DNA of 64,000 nt from Pseudonocardia alaniniphila (GTDB lineage: Bacteria > Actinomycetota > Actinomycetes > Mycobacteriales > Pseudonocardiaceae), in contig NZ_JAKXMK010000025.1 of NCBI RefSeq assembly GCF_022524485.1, forward strand, positions 124,001 to 188,000, written 5' to 3'. The position numbers and the translations under genes are program-made. Under the pieces are notes generated by a model that did no database searches, had not been told where the DNA came from, and worked only from the letters and a program-made list of their open reading frames with translations. Shown piece by piece: positions 22,190 to 30,374 of the stretch (positions are counted from its first letter, which is position 1; every line of letters begins with the position of its first letter).

Positions 22190-24760
22190 ATGGCAGGACG
22201 ATCGACCGCCGGCGGCAGCCGGAGCACCGCGGCGGCGGCGTCCCGCGGGACGAGTGGGCGCAAGCCCGCTGCTCGCAAACCCGCCGTGCGAGACTCCGCC
22301 CGGTCAGCGGCGCGCCGCTCGCCCGCCCGCCGCCCCGCCGCCCGCAAGCCACCGCCCCGCCGCGGGCCCGACCTGCTCGACCGCGGGCTCGACGCGGTCG
22401 GCCGCGGGATCGCCGGGCTCGGTCGTGGGGCGGGTCGCGCTCTCGGGCGCACCCGTGAGCTCGACCCCGCGCATCGTCGCGACGGGCTCGGCGTCGTGCT
22501 GCTCGTGCTGGCGGTCGTGAGCGCGGCCGGTATCTGGTGGGGAGCAGGCGGCCCGGTCGGCAGATGGCTGTCCGCGGCGGTCGGCTTCGTCATCGGGCTG
22601 GGGTCCGCGGTGCTGCCGGTGGTGCTGGCGCTGGCCGGTGCCGCCCTCATGGCCACGCGACCGCATCCGGAGGCCCGCCCGCGGGTGGCGGTCGGGTCCC
22701 TGCTGCTGACTCTCGGCGTGCTCGGGCTCGTGCACCTCGCGGCGGGGCGGCCCGACGCACCCGGCCTGTGGGTCGACGGCGGCGGCGCGCTCGGTTACCT
22801 GGCGGCCACCCCGCTCGCCACCGGCTTGACGGCGTGGGTGGCGGTGCCTGTGCTGGTGCTGCTGTCCGGGTACGCGCTCCTGGTGCTCACGGGCACGCCG
22901 GTGCGCGAGGTTCCCGCTCGCTTCCAGCGGCTGCTCGGGCCGGGAGTGGGCGACCCGGCCTTTGCCGAGGGCGACGGGGCCGAGCCCACGGCCGATCCCG
23001 TCACCGACACCCCGCCCGTGGCGCTGCGGCGCCCGTCGCGGCGGCGGCAGGCGTCGCGGGTGGCGGACCCCGACCAAGACGCCGGCAACGAGACCCCGGC
23101 CGCACCGGAGGCCACCGCGGCCCCCGACGAGCCGCCTGCGGCGCGCCCGAAGCGCAAGCCGCCCGCCACGGTTCCGGCCACACCGCCCGCCGAGCCGGAG
23201 CCCGACGGCGCCGTCGGCGAGCAGTTGCGCCTCACCGTCTCCCCGACCGAGGGGGAGGGCACCTACATCCTGCCGCCCAGCGACCTGCTGCCCACCGGGC
23301 CGGTGGCCAAGCTCCGCAGCAGCGCCAACGACGCGATGATCGAGTCGATCACCGGCGTGCTCGACCAGTTCTCGGTGGACGCCCAGGTCACCGGCTTCAC
23401 CCGCGGCCCGACGGTCACCCGCTACGAGATCGAGCTCGGCCCGGCGGTCAAGGTCGAGAAGATCACCCAGCTGACCAAGAACATCTCCTACGCCGTCGCC
23501 ACCGACAACGTGCGGATCCTGGCGCCGATCCCCGGCAAGTCGGCCGTCGGCATCGAGGTGCCGAACACCGACCGGGAGATGGTCCGCCTCGGCGACGTGC
23601 TGCGCAGCAGCACCGCCCGCGCCGAGCAGCACCCGCTGGTGATCGGCCTGGGCAAGGACATCGAGGGCCACTTCCTCACGGCCAACCTGGCGAAGATGCC
23701 CCACCTGCTGGTGGCGGGCTCCACCGGCTCCGGCAAGTCGAGCTTCGTCAACTCGATGCTCGTGTCACTGCTCTCGCGGGCCACTCCGGACGAGGTCCGG
23801 ATGATCCTCATCGACCCCAAGATGGTGGAGCTCACCCCGTACGAGGGCATCCCGCACCTGATCACGCCCATCATCACCCAGCCGAAGAAGGCGGCCTCCG
23901 CACTGGCCTGGCTGGTGGAGGAGATGGAGCAGCGCTACCAGGACATGCAGGCCAACAAGGTCCGCCACGTCGATGACTTCAACCGCAAGGTGCGCTCCGG
24001 CGAGATCACCGCGCCGCTGGGCAGCGAGCGGGAGTACCGCCCCTACCCGTACATCCTGTGCATCGTCGACGAGCTGGCCGACCTCATGATGACCGCGCCG
24101 CGTGACGTCGAGGACGCGGTCGTGCGCATCACGCAGAAGGCCAGGGCGGCGGGCATCCACCTCGTGCTCGCCACGCAGCGGCCCTCGGTGGACGTCGTCA
24201 CCGGCTTGATCAAGACGAACGTTCCGTCGCGGCTGGCGTTCGCCACGTCCTCGCTGACGGACTCGCGCGTCATCCTCGACCAGCCGGGCGCCGAGAAGCT
24301 GATCGGCATGGGCGACGGGCTCTACCTGCCGATGGGAGCCGGGAAGCCCACCCGGATGCAAGGCGCGTTCGTCGGCGACGACGAGATCTCCTCGGTCGTC
24401 ACGTTCGTCAAGGAGCAGGCCGAGCCCACCTATACGGAGGGGGTCACGGCCCAGAAGGCGGGGGAGGCCAAGGAGGTCGACCCCGACATCGGCGACGACC
24501 TCGACCTGCTCCTGCAGGCGGCCGAGCTGGTGGTCACCTCCCAGTTCGGGTCCACATCCATGCTGCAGCGCAAGCTGCGTGTCGGGTTCGCGAAGGCGGG
24601 CCGCCTCATGGACCTGCTCGAGTCGCGGGGTGTCGTCGGGCCGTCCGAGGGGTCGAAGGCCCGCGACGTTCTGATCAAGCCGGACGAGCTCGAGAGCGTG
24701 CTCTGGCTGATGCGGGGCGGTGGTGGGCCCGAGCCCGACTCCGACGACGCCGACGACTGA
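22190..24760 (+). CDS. ftsK: DNA translocase FtsK
   Basis: Pumps chromosomal DNA through the division septum and activates dimer resolution. From the ATG at 22190 the 856-residue protein has a basic Ala/Arg-rich tail (1-80), four membrane segments (about 100-240), a Pro/Ala-rich linker (about 265-345), then the RecA-like motor. Walker A is VAGSTGSGKSSF near residues 508-518, Walker B is ILCIVDELADLM near 620-631, and the DNA-orienting gamma winged helix is MLQRKLRVGFAKAGRLMDLL near 790-810. The membrane part is shorter than in E. coli but normal for actinobacteria. Confidence 0.97.
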   Translation: MAGRSTAGGSRSTAAAASRGTSGRKPAARKPAVRDSARSAARRSPARRPAARKPPPRRGPDLLDRGLDAVGRGIAGLGRGAGRALGRTRELDPAHRRDGLGVVLLVLAVVSAAGIWWGAGGPVGRWLSAAVGFVIGLGSAVLPVVLALAGAALMATRPHPEARPRVAVGSLLLTLGVLGLVHLAAGRPDAPGLWVDGGGALGYLAATPLATGLTAWVAVPVLVLLSGYALLVLTGTPVREVPARFQRLLGPGVGDPAFAEGDGAEPTADPVTDTPPVALRRPSRRRQASRVADPDQDAGNETPAAPEATAAPDEPPAARPKRKPPATVPATPPAEPEPDGAVGEQLRLTVSPTEGEGTYILPPSDLLPTGPVAKLRSSANDAMIESITGVLDQFSVDAQVTGFTRGPTVTRYEIELGPAVKVEKITQLTKNISYAVATDNVRILAPIPGKSAVGIEVPNTDREMVRLGDVLRSSTARAEQHPLVIGLGKDIEGHFLTANLAKMPHLLVAGSTGSGKSSFVNSMLVSLLSRATPDEVRMILIDPKMVELTPYEGIPHLITPIITQPKKAASALAWLVEEMEQRYQDMQANKVRHVDDFNRKVRSGEITAPLGSEREYRPYPYILCIVDELADLMMTAPRDVEDAVVRITQKARAAGIHLVLATQRPSVDVVTGLIKTNVPSRLAFATSSLTDSRVILDQPGAEKLIGMGDGLYLPMGAGKPTRMQGAFVGDDEISSVVTFVKEQAEPTYTEGVTAQKAGEAKEVDPDIGDDLDLLLQAAELVVTSQFGSTSMLQRKLRVGFAKAGRLMDLLESRGVVGPSEGSKARDVLIKPDELESVLWLMRGGGGPEPDSDDADD

Positions 24761-24812
24761 CAGTCACCCTCTGTGCGCGCACTGCTCCATATGGTGGGGC
24801 CGTCGCTCCGTC

Positions 24813-24839
24813 GAGTGACCCCATAAACCGGGGTCACTC
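24813..24839 (+). terminator. ftsK hairpin terminator
   Basis: GAGTGACCCC and GGGGTCACTC form a perfect ten-base stem with a seven-base loop, about 50 bases after the ftsK stop. Confidence 0.75.
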
Positions 24840-24926
24840 CGGGGCGCCGTCACGGAACGTGCCAGAGTGTGGTGACTCGGGTGGATCGCACCCGATGCGT
24901 AGGACGTCGGGAAAGGTATCCGCGGC

Positions 24927-25802
24927 ATGTTGTGGTCCGGTCGCCGCCGGAGCGGCAAGAAACAGAAGACGGGCGGACGACACGCACTCATGTCGATTCC
25001 CCTCACCGGTGGGCTGGTCAGCGGCGATGTCCGCGACGGCGAGGGCAAACCACTCGCGGGAGCCCATGTCGCGATCTTCGACCGCTCCAACAAATGCGTG
25101 GCCCGCTCGGAGACCGACCCCTACGGCTTCTTCGCGGCCGCTCTGATGCCCGGCGCGTACCGCATCCGGGCAGAGGCGGGTGGCTACCAGAGCTTCCACG
25201 AGCGCACCGAGATCGAGTGGGGCACCCACAGTTCGCTCGGGAGCCTCACCCTCATTCCGGACGCGACGCTCACCGTGCCCACGCCGGGGCTCTACGAGAT
25301 CGACCCCGACCACTCGGCGATCCGGTTCGTGGCGCGCCACATCGCGATGTCCCGGGTCTACGGGCAGTTCATGGAGTTCGTCGGGCAGATCTACATCGGC
25401 GAGCGCTTCGAGGACTCCCAGGTCGAGGTGCTGATCGATGCCGCGAGCGTCTTCACCAACGCCGAGAAGCGCGACGCCCACCTGCGTTCGGCCGACTTCC
25501 TCGACGTCGCACGCTTCCCGAAGCTGCACTTCACGAGTCACCGCTTCAGTCGTCCCGGCGGCAACCGCTGGCTGATCGACGGCGAGCTCACCCTGCACGG
25601 GATGACCAGCGACGTGCAGCTCGACGCCACCTACCTCGGCATGCAGGAGTGGAACGGCATGCGCGCGGGCTGCACCGCCACCACGGAGCTCCACCGCGAG
25701 CACTTCACCGTGAACTGGCAGCAGATCCTCGCCCGAGGCGTGCCGGTGGTGGGGTCGACGATCCAGATCACCCTCGACATCCAGGGCATCCTGAAATCCT
25801 GA
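24927..25802 (+). CDS. YceI domain protein with an N-terminal carboxypeptidase-regulatory-like domain
   Basis: A 291-residue fusion. Residues about 25-110 (LTGGLVSGDVRDGEGKPLAG, RSETDPYGFFAAALMPGAYR) are a CarboxypepD_reg-like beta-sandwich. Residues about 118-291 are a YceI lipocalin-like barrel: YEIDPDHSAIRFVARHIAMS, then NAEKRDAHLRSADFLDVARF and LTLHGMTSDVQLDATYLG. YceI proteins bind isoprenoid-type lipids, but no signal peptide is seen; the first 20 residues are only very basic (RRRSGKKQK). The ATG at 24927 follows GGGAAAGG; a second ATG at 24990 would skip the basic tail. The fused arrangement occurs in other actinobacteria. Function is unknown. Confidence 0.82.
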   Translation: MLWSGRRRSGKKQKTGGRHALMSIPLTGGLVSGDVRDGEGKPLAGAHVAIFDRSNKCVARSETDPYGFFAAALMPGAYRIRAEAGGYQSFHERTEIEWGTHSSLGSLTLIPDATLTVPTPGLYEIDPDHSAIRFVARHIAMSRVYGQFMEFVGQIYIGERFEDSQVEVLIDAASVFTNAEKRDAHLRSADFLDVARFPKLHFTSHRFSRPGGNRWLIDGELTLHGMTSDVQLDATYLGMQEWNGMRAGCTATTELHREHFTVNWQQILARGVPVVGSTIQITLDIQGILKS

Positions 25803-25830
25803 CCTGATCCTGGGCGACTCGCGGGGCTGG

Positions 25831-26694
25831 TCAGTGGGCCTGGCGTTCGGCGAGCCACGCGGTGGCGGTGGTGCCGGCGAGGTCGCGGAAGTCGCGGGAG
25901 AGGTGGGCCTGGTCGACGTAGCCTGCGTCGGCGGCGACGGCTGCGAGAGAGGGACGCCGGGGGCCGCGTAGCCGGTCGCACGCCCGCTCGAACCGGATCA
26001 CGCGCGCGGCGGTCTTCGGGGAGAGGCCGGTCTCGACGCGGAACTTCTCACCGAGATGCCGCCGGCTCCAGCCCACCTCGCGGGCCAGTTCCGAGATCCG
26101 CAGGTTGCCGCCCGACTCCTCCAGCCGGTCCCAGGCGTATCCCACCTCGGGGAGCACGCCCCTGTCGCCGGATCCGCGCGCGGTGAGCGCCGCGAACTCG
26201 GTGTCGAGCAGTGCGAACCGCTCCGCCCAGCCGGTGGCCGCGGCGAGCCTGGCCAGCAGTGGTTCCGTGCGCCGTCCCAGCAGCGCCTCGAGGTCGACGA
26301 CATCGCCTGCGAGCTCCCCGGCGGGCACTCCGAACAGCGCGCGGGTGCCGCGCCACGTGAGCCGCAATTGAAGGCCGGTCTGCGGATCGCCGTGGGCGAT
26401 CTCGGCAGGTTGCTGATGCAGCCCGGCGACCATTGCGACGAACGCGCCGGGCGGCTTGCTCCGGTCGGGGTTGGCGACCATCTCGACCTTGCCGTCGAGG
26501 CAGAGCACGAACGTGAGATGGGGTGAGGCCACGCCCTGGTGGACCGAGCGCGGCGAGGCCTCCGTGCGGTAGCCCGCGTAGCCGCTCACGTACGGGCGCA
26601 CCGGGACGGCCGGCCGGCGCGCACACATCCGCCACGAGCCGGGAGCGGGCGCACGCTGCACATCGCCGGCCGAAGCGCCGATCGAAGCCGCCAT
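25831..26694 (-). CDS. AraC family transcriptional regulator
   Basis: A 287-residue regulator with an N-terminal cupin-like sensing part (residues 1-170; GVASPHLTFVLCLDGKVEMV and PAEIAHGDPQTGLQLRLTWR) and a C-terminal pair of helix-turn-helices (about 185-280; NLRISELAREVGWSRRHLGE, then ACDRLRGPRRPSLAAVAADAGY, VDQAHLSRDFRDLAGTTATA shown as separate pieces). The start at 26694 is favoured by a TAGCCT element seven bases upstream. Two direct repeats lie 37-69 bases upstream and are probably its own binding sites. It converges on the YceI gene; its targets are otherwise unknown. Confidence 0.87.
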   Translation of the reverse strand: MAASIGASAGDVQRAPAPGSWRMCARRPAVPVRPYVSGYAGYRTEASPRSVHQGVASPHLTFVLCLDGKVEMVANPDRSKPPGAFVAMVAGLHQQPAEIAHGDPQTGLQLRLTWRGTRALFGVPAGELAGDVVDLEALLGRRTEPLLARLAAATGWAERFALLDTEFAALTARGSGDRGVLPEVGYAWDRLEESGGNLRISELAREVGWSRRHLGEKFRVETGLSPKTAARVIRFERACDRLRGPRRPSLAAVAADAGYVDQAHLSRDFRDLAGTTATAWLAERQAH

Positions 26695-26701
26695 AACGGG
26701 C

Positions 26702-26707
26702 AGGCTA
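26702..26707 (-). promoter_or_regulatory. -10 element TAGCCT of a leaderless AraC-family gene transcript
   Basis: On the minus strand TAGCCT is followed by seven bases and the ATG at 26694. It decides that start against one at 26778. Confidence 0.55.
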
Positions 26708-26730
26708 CCGGCGAGGTCCGACAGGCACGC

Positions 26731-26763
26731 GCCGGAAATCGTCGCCGTGCCGGAAATCGTCGC
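26731..26763. repeat. two direct repeats upstream of the AraC-type regulator
   Basis: GCCGGAAATCGTCGC occurs at 26731-26745 and again, unchanged, at 26749-26763, a period of 18 bases. The copies sit 24-56 bases upstream of the -10 element. AraC-family proteins contact direct repeats, so this is a candidate autoregulatory operator. Confidence 0.6.
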
Positions 26764-26796
26764 GGGCGGACGAGGCACCTCGCAGCCGAGCCCGGC

Positions 26797-27327
26797 CTAC
26801 CGCGGGCCGCTCCCCCCACCCGGCTCCACCGGCAGTTGCAGGAGCATCCGTACGTTGCCGAGGGTGTTCGGCTTGACGTGGGCGAGGTCGAGGAACTCGG
26901 CGACACCGGCGTCGTAGGAGCGCAGCATCGCGGCGAAGACGTCCGGCTCGACCGGAGTGCCGTCGATCTCGGCGAAGCCGTGGCGGGCGAAGAACTGCTT
27001 CTCGAAGGTCAGCACGAACAGCCGGCGCAGCCCCAGCTCGCGCGCACTGCCGATGAGTCCGGTGACGATCGCGTGGCCGACGCCGCGGCCCATCACCCGC
27101 GGGTGCACGACCACCGTGCGGATCTCGCCGAGGTCCTCCCACAGGACGTGCAGCGCGCCGCAGCCGACGACCTCTCCGTCGAGTTCGGCGACCAGGAACT
27201 CCTGCACCGACTCGTACAGGGTGACGATCTCCTTGGCCAGCAGCACGCGGCCCGCGTAAGCATCCACGAGCTGCTTGATCGTCCCCACGTCGGCGGTCCT
27301 CGCCCGCCGGACGGCCACCGTTGCCAC
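26797..27327 (-). CDS. argA: amino-acid N-acetyltransferase (N-acetylglutamate synthase)
   Basis: A 176-residue GNAT protein matching the short actinobacterial ArgA (M. tuberculosis Rv2747), which acetylates glutamate or glutamine at the head of arginine synthesis. VRRARTADVGTIKQLVDAYA starts the fold. LGEIRTVVVHPRVMGRGVGH contains the acetyl-CoA loop R-x-x-G-x-G near residues 77-84. RRLFVLTFEKQFFARHGFAE and LRSYDAGVAEFLDLAHVKPN are typical of the family. It lies between ftsK and pgsA as in mycobacteria. The GTG start has a TAGTCT element eight bases upstream. Confidence 0.88.
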   Translation of the reverse strand: MATVAVRRARTADVGTIKQLVDAYAGRVLLAKEIVTLYESVQEFLVAELDGEVVGCGALHVLWEDLGEIRTVVVHPRVMGRGVGHAIVTGLIGSARELGLRRLFVLTFEKQFFARHGFAEIDGTPVEPDVFAAMLRSYDAGVAEFLDLAHVKPNTLGNVRMLLQLPVEPGGGSGPR

Positions 27328-27335
27328 GACGGGTC

Positions 27336-27341
27336 AGACTA
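27336..27341 (-). promoter_or_regulatory. -10 element TAGTCT of a leaderless argA transcript
   Basis: On the minus strand TAGTCT is eight bases before the GTG at 27327. It stands only 17 bases from the divergent rimO -10, so the two promoters must share an upstream region. Confidence 0.5.
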
Positions 27342-27358
27342 GATCACGGGGGCACGGA

Positions 27359-27364
27359 TACCCT
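27359..27364 (+). promoter_or_regulatory. -10 element TACCCT of a leaderless rimO transcript
   Basis: TACCCT is seven bases before the GTG at 27372 and one base before the in-frame GTG at 27366, which makes 27372 the likely start. Confidence 0.5.
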
Positions 27365-27371
27365 GGTGCCC

Positions 27372-28916
27372 GTGCCAGAACCCCGCCCTGCCGTGCCCCA
27401 CCCCGCTATCCCTCCACGCGGTGATGGCGGCGCTCCACGGCGGGCCGCCCTCCTCACGCTCGGCTGCGCCCGCAACGAGGTCGACTCCGAGGAGCTCGCC
27501 GGCAGGCTGGAGGGTTCCGGCTGGGAGCTGGTCGATGCCGACGGCGAGGGCTCGGCCCCGGACGTGATCGTCGTGAACACCTGCGGTTTCGTCGAGCAGG
27601 CGAAGAAGGACTCGATCGACACCCTCCTCGCCGCGTCGGACGCCGCGAAGGCCACCGGCGCGAAGGTGGTGGCCGTCGGCTGCCTGGCCGAGCGCTACGG
27701 CGCCGAGCTGGCCGAGAGCCTGCCGGAGGCCGATGCCGTGCTCGGCTTCGACGCCTACCCCGACCTCGCCGAACGCCTCTCCGACGTCATCGGCGGCCAC
27801 GCGCCCGCTCCGCACGTCCCGGTCGACCGCCGCATGTTGCTGCCGATCTCGCCGGTCGAGCGGCCTGCCGCAGCGCTGGACGTCGCAGTGCCGGGTCACG
27901 CCTGGGTGCCGAACCTCTCCCGCACGCGCCTGTCCGACGGCCCGGTCGCGCCGGTCAAGCTGGCGTCCGGGTGCGACCGCCGGTGCGCGTTCTGCGCGAT
28001 TCCGTCCTTCCGCGGCTCGTTCGTCTCCCGCCCGCCGGACGACGTGGTGGCGGAGGCCGCCTGGCTCGGGATGCAGGGGGTGCGCGAGATCGTCCTGGTC
28101 AGCGAGAACTCCACGTCCTACGGCAAGGACCTGCCCGGCGGCACCCGCGCGCTGGTGCAGCTCCTGCCCCGGCTGGGCAGCGTGCCGGGTGTCGACCGCG
28201 TCCGGCTCAGCTATCTGCAGCCTGCGGAGGTGCGCCCCGACCTGATCCGGGCCATCGCGACGACGCCCGGCGTCGCGCCGTACTTCGACCTGTCGTTCCA
28301 GCACGCGAGCCCCGCGGTACTGCGGCGGATGCGCCGGTTCGGGTCGCGGGAGAACTTCCTCGACCTCTGCGAGCGCATCCGTGACCTCGCGCCCGAGGCC
28401 GGGATCCGCAGCAACGTGATCGTCGGGTTCCCCGGGGAGACGGCGGAGGACCTGGAGGAGCTGGAGCAGTTCCTCATCGGGGCGCGGCTCGACGCGGTCG
28501 GTGTCTTCGGCTACTCCGACGAGGACGGCACGGAGGCGGCGGGCTACGACGGCAAGTTGCCGCCCGAGGAGGTCACCGCTCGCGTCTCGCGGATCAGCGC
28601 GCTGGTCGACGAGCTCATGGCCCAGCGGGCGGAGGACCGCATCGGCACGGAGGTCGAGGTCCTCGTCGAGGCGGAGGAGGACGAGGACTTCGAGTGCACC
28701 GGCCGGGCCGCGCACCAGGCGCCCGAGGTCGACGGCGAGTGCGTGTTCGAGCGGGGCTCCGGGCTCGAGGTCGGTGATCTGGTGCGGGCGGTCGTCGTCG
28801 GCACCGAGGGCACCGACCTCGTCGTCTCGCCGCGCGAGCTGTTGCCCCGCAGCGACCTGAACGCCGCTCCTCCCCGGAGCGCCGCCAGGGCGGGCGCCGG
28901 GCGGGAGTCGGGGTGA
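27372..28916 (+). CDS. rimO: ribosomal protein S12 methylthiotransferase
   Basis: A radical-SAM enzyme that adds a methylthio group to an aspartate of ribosomal protein S12. The 514-residue protein has the N-terminal UPF0004 domain with its three cysteines (TLGCARNEVDSE, VVNTCGFV, AVGCLAERYG), then the SAM cluster motif C201-x3-C205-x2-C208 in SGCDRRCAFCAIPSFRG, and a C-terminal TRAM domain (about 425-495). IRSNVIVGFPGETAEDLEEL is typical of the family. The last 25 residues are a variable tail. Its stop overlaps the pgsA start as GTGA. Confidence 0.95.
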   Translation: MPEPRPAVPHPAIPPRGDGGAPRRAALLTLGCARNEVDSEELAGRLEGSGWELVDADGEGSAPDVIVVNTCGFVEQAKKDSIDTLLAASDAAKATGAKVVAVGCLAERYGAELAESLPEADAVLGFDAYPDLAERLSDVIGGHAPAPHVPVDRRMLLPISPVERPAAALDVAVPGHAWVPNLSRTRLSDGPVAPVKLASGCDRRCAFCAIPSFRGSFVSRPPDDVVAEAAWLGMQGVREIVLVSENSTSYGKDLPGGTRALVQLLPRLGSVPGVDRVRLSYLQPAEVRPDLIRAIATTPGVAPYFDLSFQHASPAVLRRMRRFGSRENFLDLCERIRDLAPEAGIRSNVIVGFPGETAEDLEELEQFLIGARLDAVGVFGYSDEDGTEAAGYDGKLPPEEVTARVSRISALVDELMAQRAEDRIGTEVEVLVEAEEDEDFECTGRAAHQAPEVDGECVFERGSGLEVGDLVRAVVVGTEGTDLVVSPRELLPRSDLNAAPPRSAARAGAGRESG

Positions 28917-29524
28917 GTTCTGCACCCGCCGGCCCGCCGCCGTTGCTGAACATCGCCAATGTGCTCACCGGAGTGCGGTTGCTGTTGGTGCCGGTGTTCG
29001 TCGCGGTGCTGTTCGTCGACGACGGCACGAACACGGGCTGGCGGCTCGCCGCGTGCGGTGTCTTCGCGCTCGCCGCGATCACCGACCGGTACGACGGCGA
29101 GCTGGCGCGCAAGCGAGGCCTGGTCACGGCGTTCGGGACGATCGCCGACCCGATCGCCGACAAGGCGCTCACCGGCGCGGCCCTGATCGGGCTGTCCGCG
29201 CTGGACATGCTGCCCTGGTGGGTCACGATCGTGATCATGGTCAGGGAGATCGGCGTGACGGTGCTGCGGTTCTCGGTGCTGCGGCACGGGATCATCCCGG
29301 CCAGCCGCGGAGGCAAGGCGAAGACGCTCGTCCAGGCGCTGGCGATCGGGCTCTACCTGCTCCCGCTCACCGAGCTCTTCGGTGCACCCGACGCCGTCGA
29401 GGCGCTGAGGTGGGCGGTGCTCGCGGTGGCGCTCGCCCTCACCGTCGCCACGGGAATCGACTACGTCGTCCGGGCGGCGCGGCTGCGGTCCGCAGCCACT
29501 GCCCCGGTGCCCGACAAGAGCTGA
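28913..29524 (+). CDS. pgsA: CDP-diacylglycerol-glycerol-3-phosphate 3-phosphatidyltransferase
   Basis: Makes phosphatidylglycerol phosphate in the membrane. The 203-residue protein has about five to six membrane segments and the complete CDP-alcohol phosphotransferase motif D61-G62-x2-A65-R66-x8-G75-x3-D79-x3-D83 (within TDRYDGELARKRGLVTAFG and TIADPIADK). The order with argA, clgR and pspA matches the pgsA3 locus of mycobacteria, so it may be the second PgsA-like enzyme rather than the phosphatidylinositol phosphate synthase. GTG at 28913 is coupled to rimO. Confidence 0.9.
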   Translation: MSSAPAGPPPLLNIANVLTGVRLLLVPVFVAVLFVDDGTNTGWRLAACGVFALAAITDRYDGELARKRGLVTAFGTIADPIADKALTGAALIGLSALDMLPWWVTIVIMVREIGVTVLRFSVLRHGIIPASRGGKAKTLVQALAIGLYLLPLTELFGAPDAVEALRWAVLAVALALTVATGIDYVVRAARLRSAATAPVPDKS

Positions 29525-29536
29525 GGTAGGCGGCGT

Positions 29537-29553
29537 GTTCGCCGTGGGCGGAC
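29537..29553. promoter_or_regulatory. candidate ClgR box upstream of clgR
   Basis: GTTCGC-n5-GCGGAC fits the GTTCGC-n5-GCG site described for ClgR in Streptomyces. A possible -10, TACGGT, follows at 29598-29603, 44 bases downstream. ClgR is known to activate its own gene in related bacteria. Confidence 0.5.
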
Positions 29554-29655
29554 GCGACCGACTGCCGCGTCCGGAGACGCCACACGGCAGGAATCGGTAC
29601 GGTGATCTCACCGGCGCGGTGTCCACGTTGGCCGGCGGATGACGAGGAGGGTCGC

Positions 29656-30090
29656 ATGGCGGTGCTGATGCGAGAGGCGATCGGCGGCACTTTGCGGCGT
29701 GCGCGCACGGAGCGCAGGCGAACCCTCCGCGAGGTCTCGCGGCGGGCGCGGGTGAGTCTCGGGTACCTGTCCGAGGTGGAGCGAGGCCGCAAGGAGCCCT
29801 CCAGCGAGCTTCTCGCCGCCATCTGCGAAGCACTCGACATCGCGCTGCACGAACTGCTCACCGAGGCGGCCGAGACGATCGCCGCCGAAGCGCTGGCCGC
29901 TGAGGCCGCCACCCTGCGTCGCCCGGTCGGGCTGCGGCACATGGACCTGCGGCTCGCCGGCGCGTCCGACGGACCTGCGGCTCCGTCCACCCTGCCGTTG
30001 TCCCCGGTGGCCCCGCGCCACCCGGTTCCGCAGCCGACGCCGCAGCCCGTGGCGCTGCAGCCGGTCGGGGCGGTCTGCGCCGCGGCCTGA
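29656..30090 (+). CDS. clgR: XRE-family activator ClgR
   Basis: A 144-residue regulator. Residues 5-70 are a lambda-repressor-type helix-turn-helix: GGTLRRARTERRRTLREVSR, then ARVSLGYLSEVERGRKEPSS and LLAAICEALDIALHELL. That is the ClgR pattern, an activator of clp protease genes and, in mycobacteria, of the PspA locus. A Pro-rich tail ends in VCAAA; in Streptomyces, ClgR is degraded by ClpP through C-terminal alanines, so this end is a likely degron. GAGGAGGG before the ATG at 29656 fixes the start. Confidence 0.9.
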   Translation: MAVLMREAIGGTLRRARTERRRTLREVSRRARVSLGYLSEVERGRKEPSSELLAAICEALDIALHELLTEAAETIAAEALAAEAATLRRPVGLRHMDLRLAGASDGPAAPSTLPLSPVAPRHPVPQPTPQPVALQPVGAVCAAA

Positions 30091-30112
30091 GGTCCCACTA
30101 TCGACGTACGCT

Positions 30113-30150
30113 CACCGGCACCCGTCAGCCTTGTGCGGCGGGTGCCGGTG
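30113..30150 (+). terminator. hairpin between clgR and pspA
   Basis: CACCGGCACCCG and CGGGTGCCGGTG form a perfect twelve-base stem with a 14-base loop, 22 bases after the clgR stop. It probably ends the clgR transcript so that pspA needs its own promoter. Confidence 0.7.
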
Positions 30151-30193
30151 GTGTATTCGCACGTCGTGGGTCCCTCGGAGCCGCCCGGAGCGG

Positions 30194-30199
30194 TAGCCT
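30194..30199 (+). promoter_or_regulatory. possible -10 element TAGCCT for pspA
   Basis: TAGCCT matches the hexamers of this genome but lies 175 bases before the pspA start with no start codon at leaderless distance, so the message would carry a long 5' leader. No -35 or sigma-E type site is evident. Confidence 0.3.
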
Positions 30200-30374
30200 G
30201 ACCTCCGGGTCGCCCCGACGGTGGCCTCCGGATCATCCCCGATATCGTCGGCGCGCGGTGGAAGCCGGGCCTGTCCGATGCCACGATGGGAGCAGACGTA
30301 CCGGCGACCCGTGCCGGAAGGCCCGGACAACGACATGCAGCGGCGAGCGGCGCCGCACTCGGAGGGCGGAGCAG

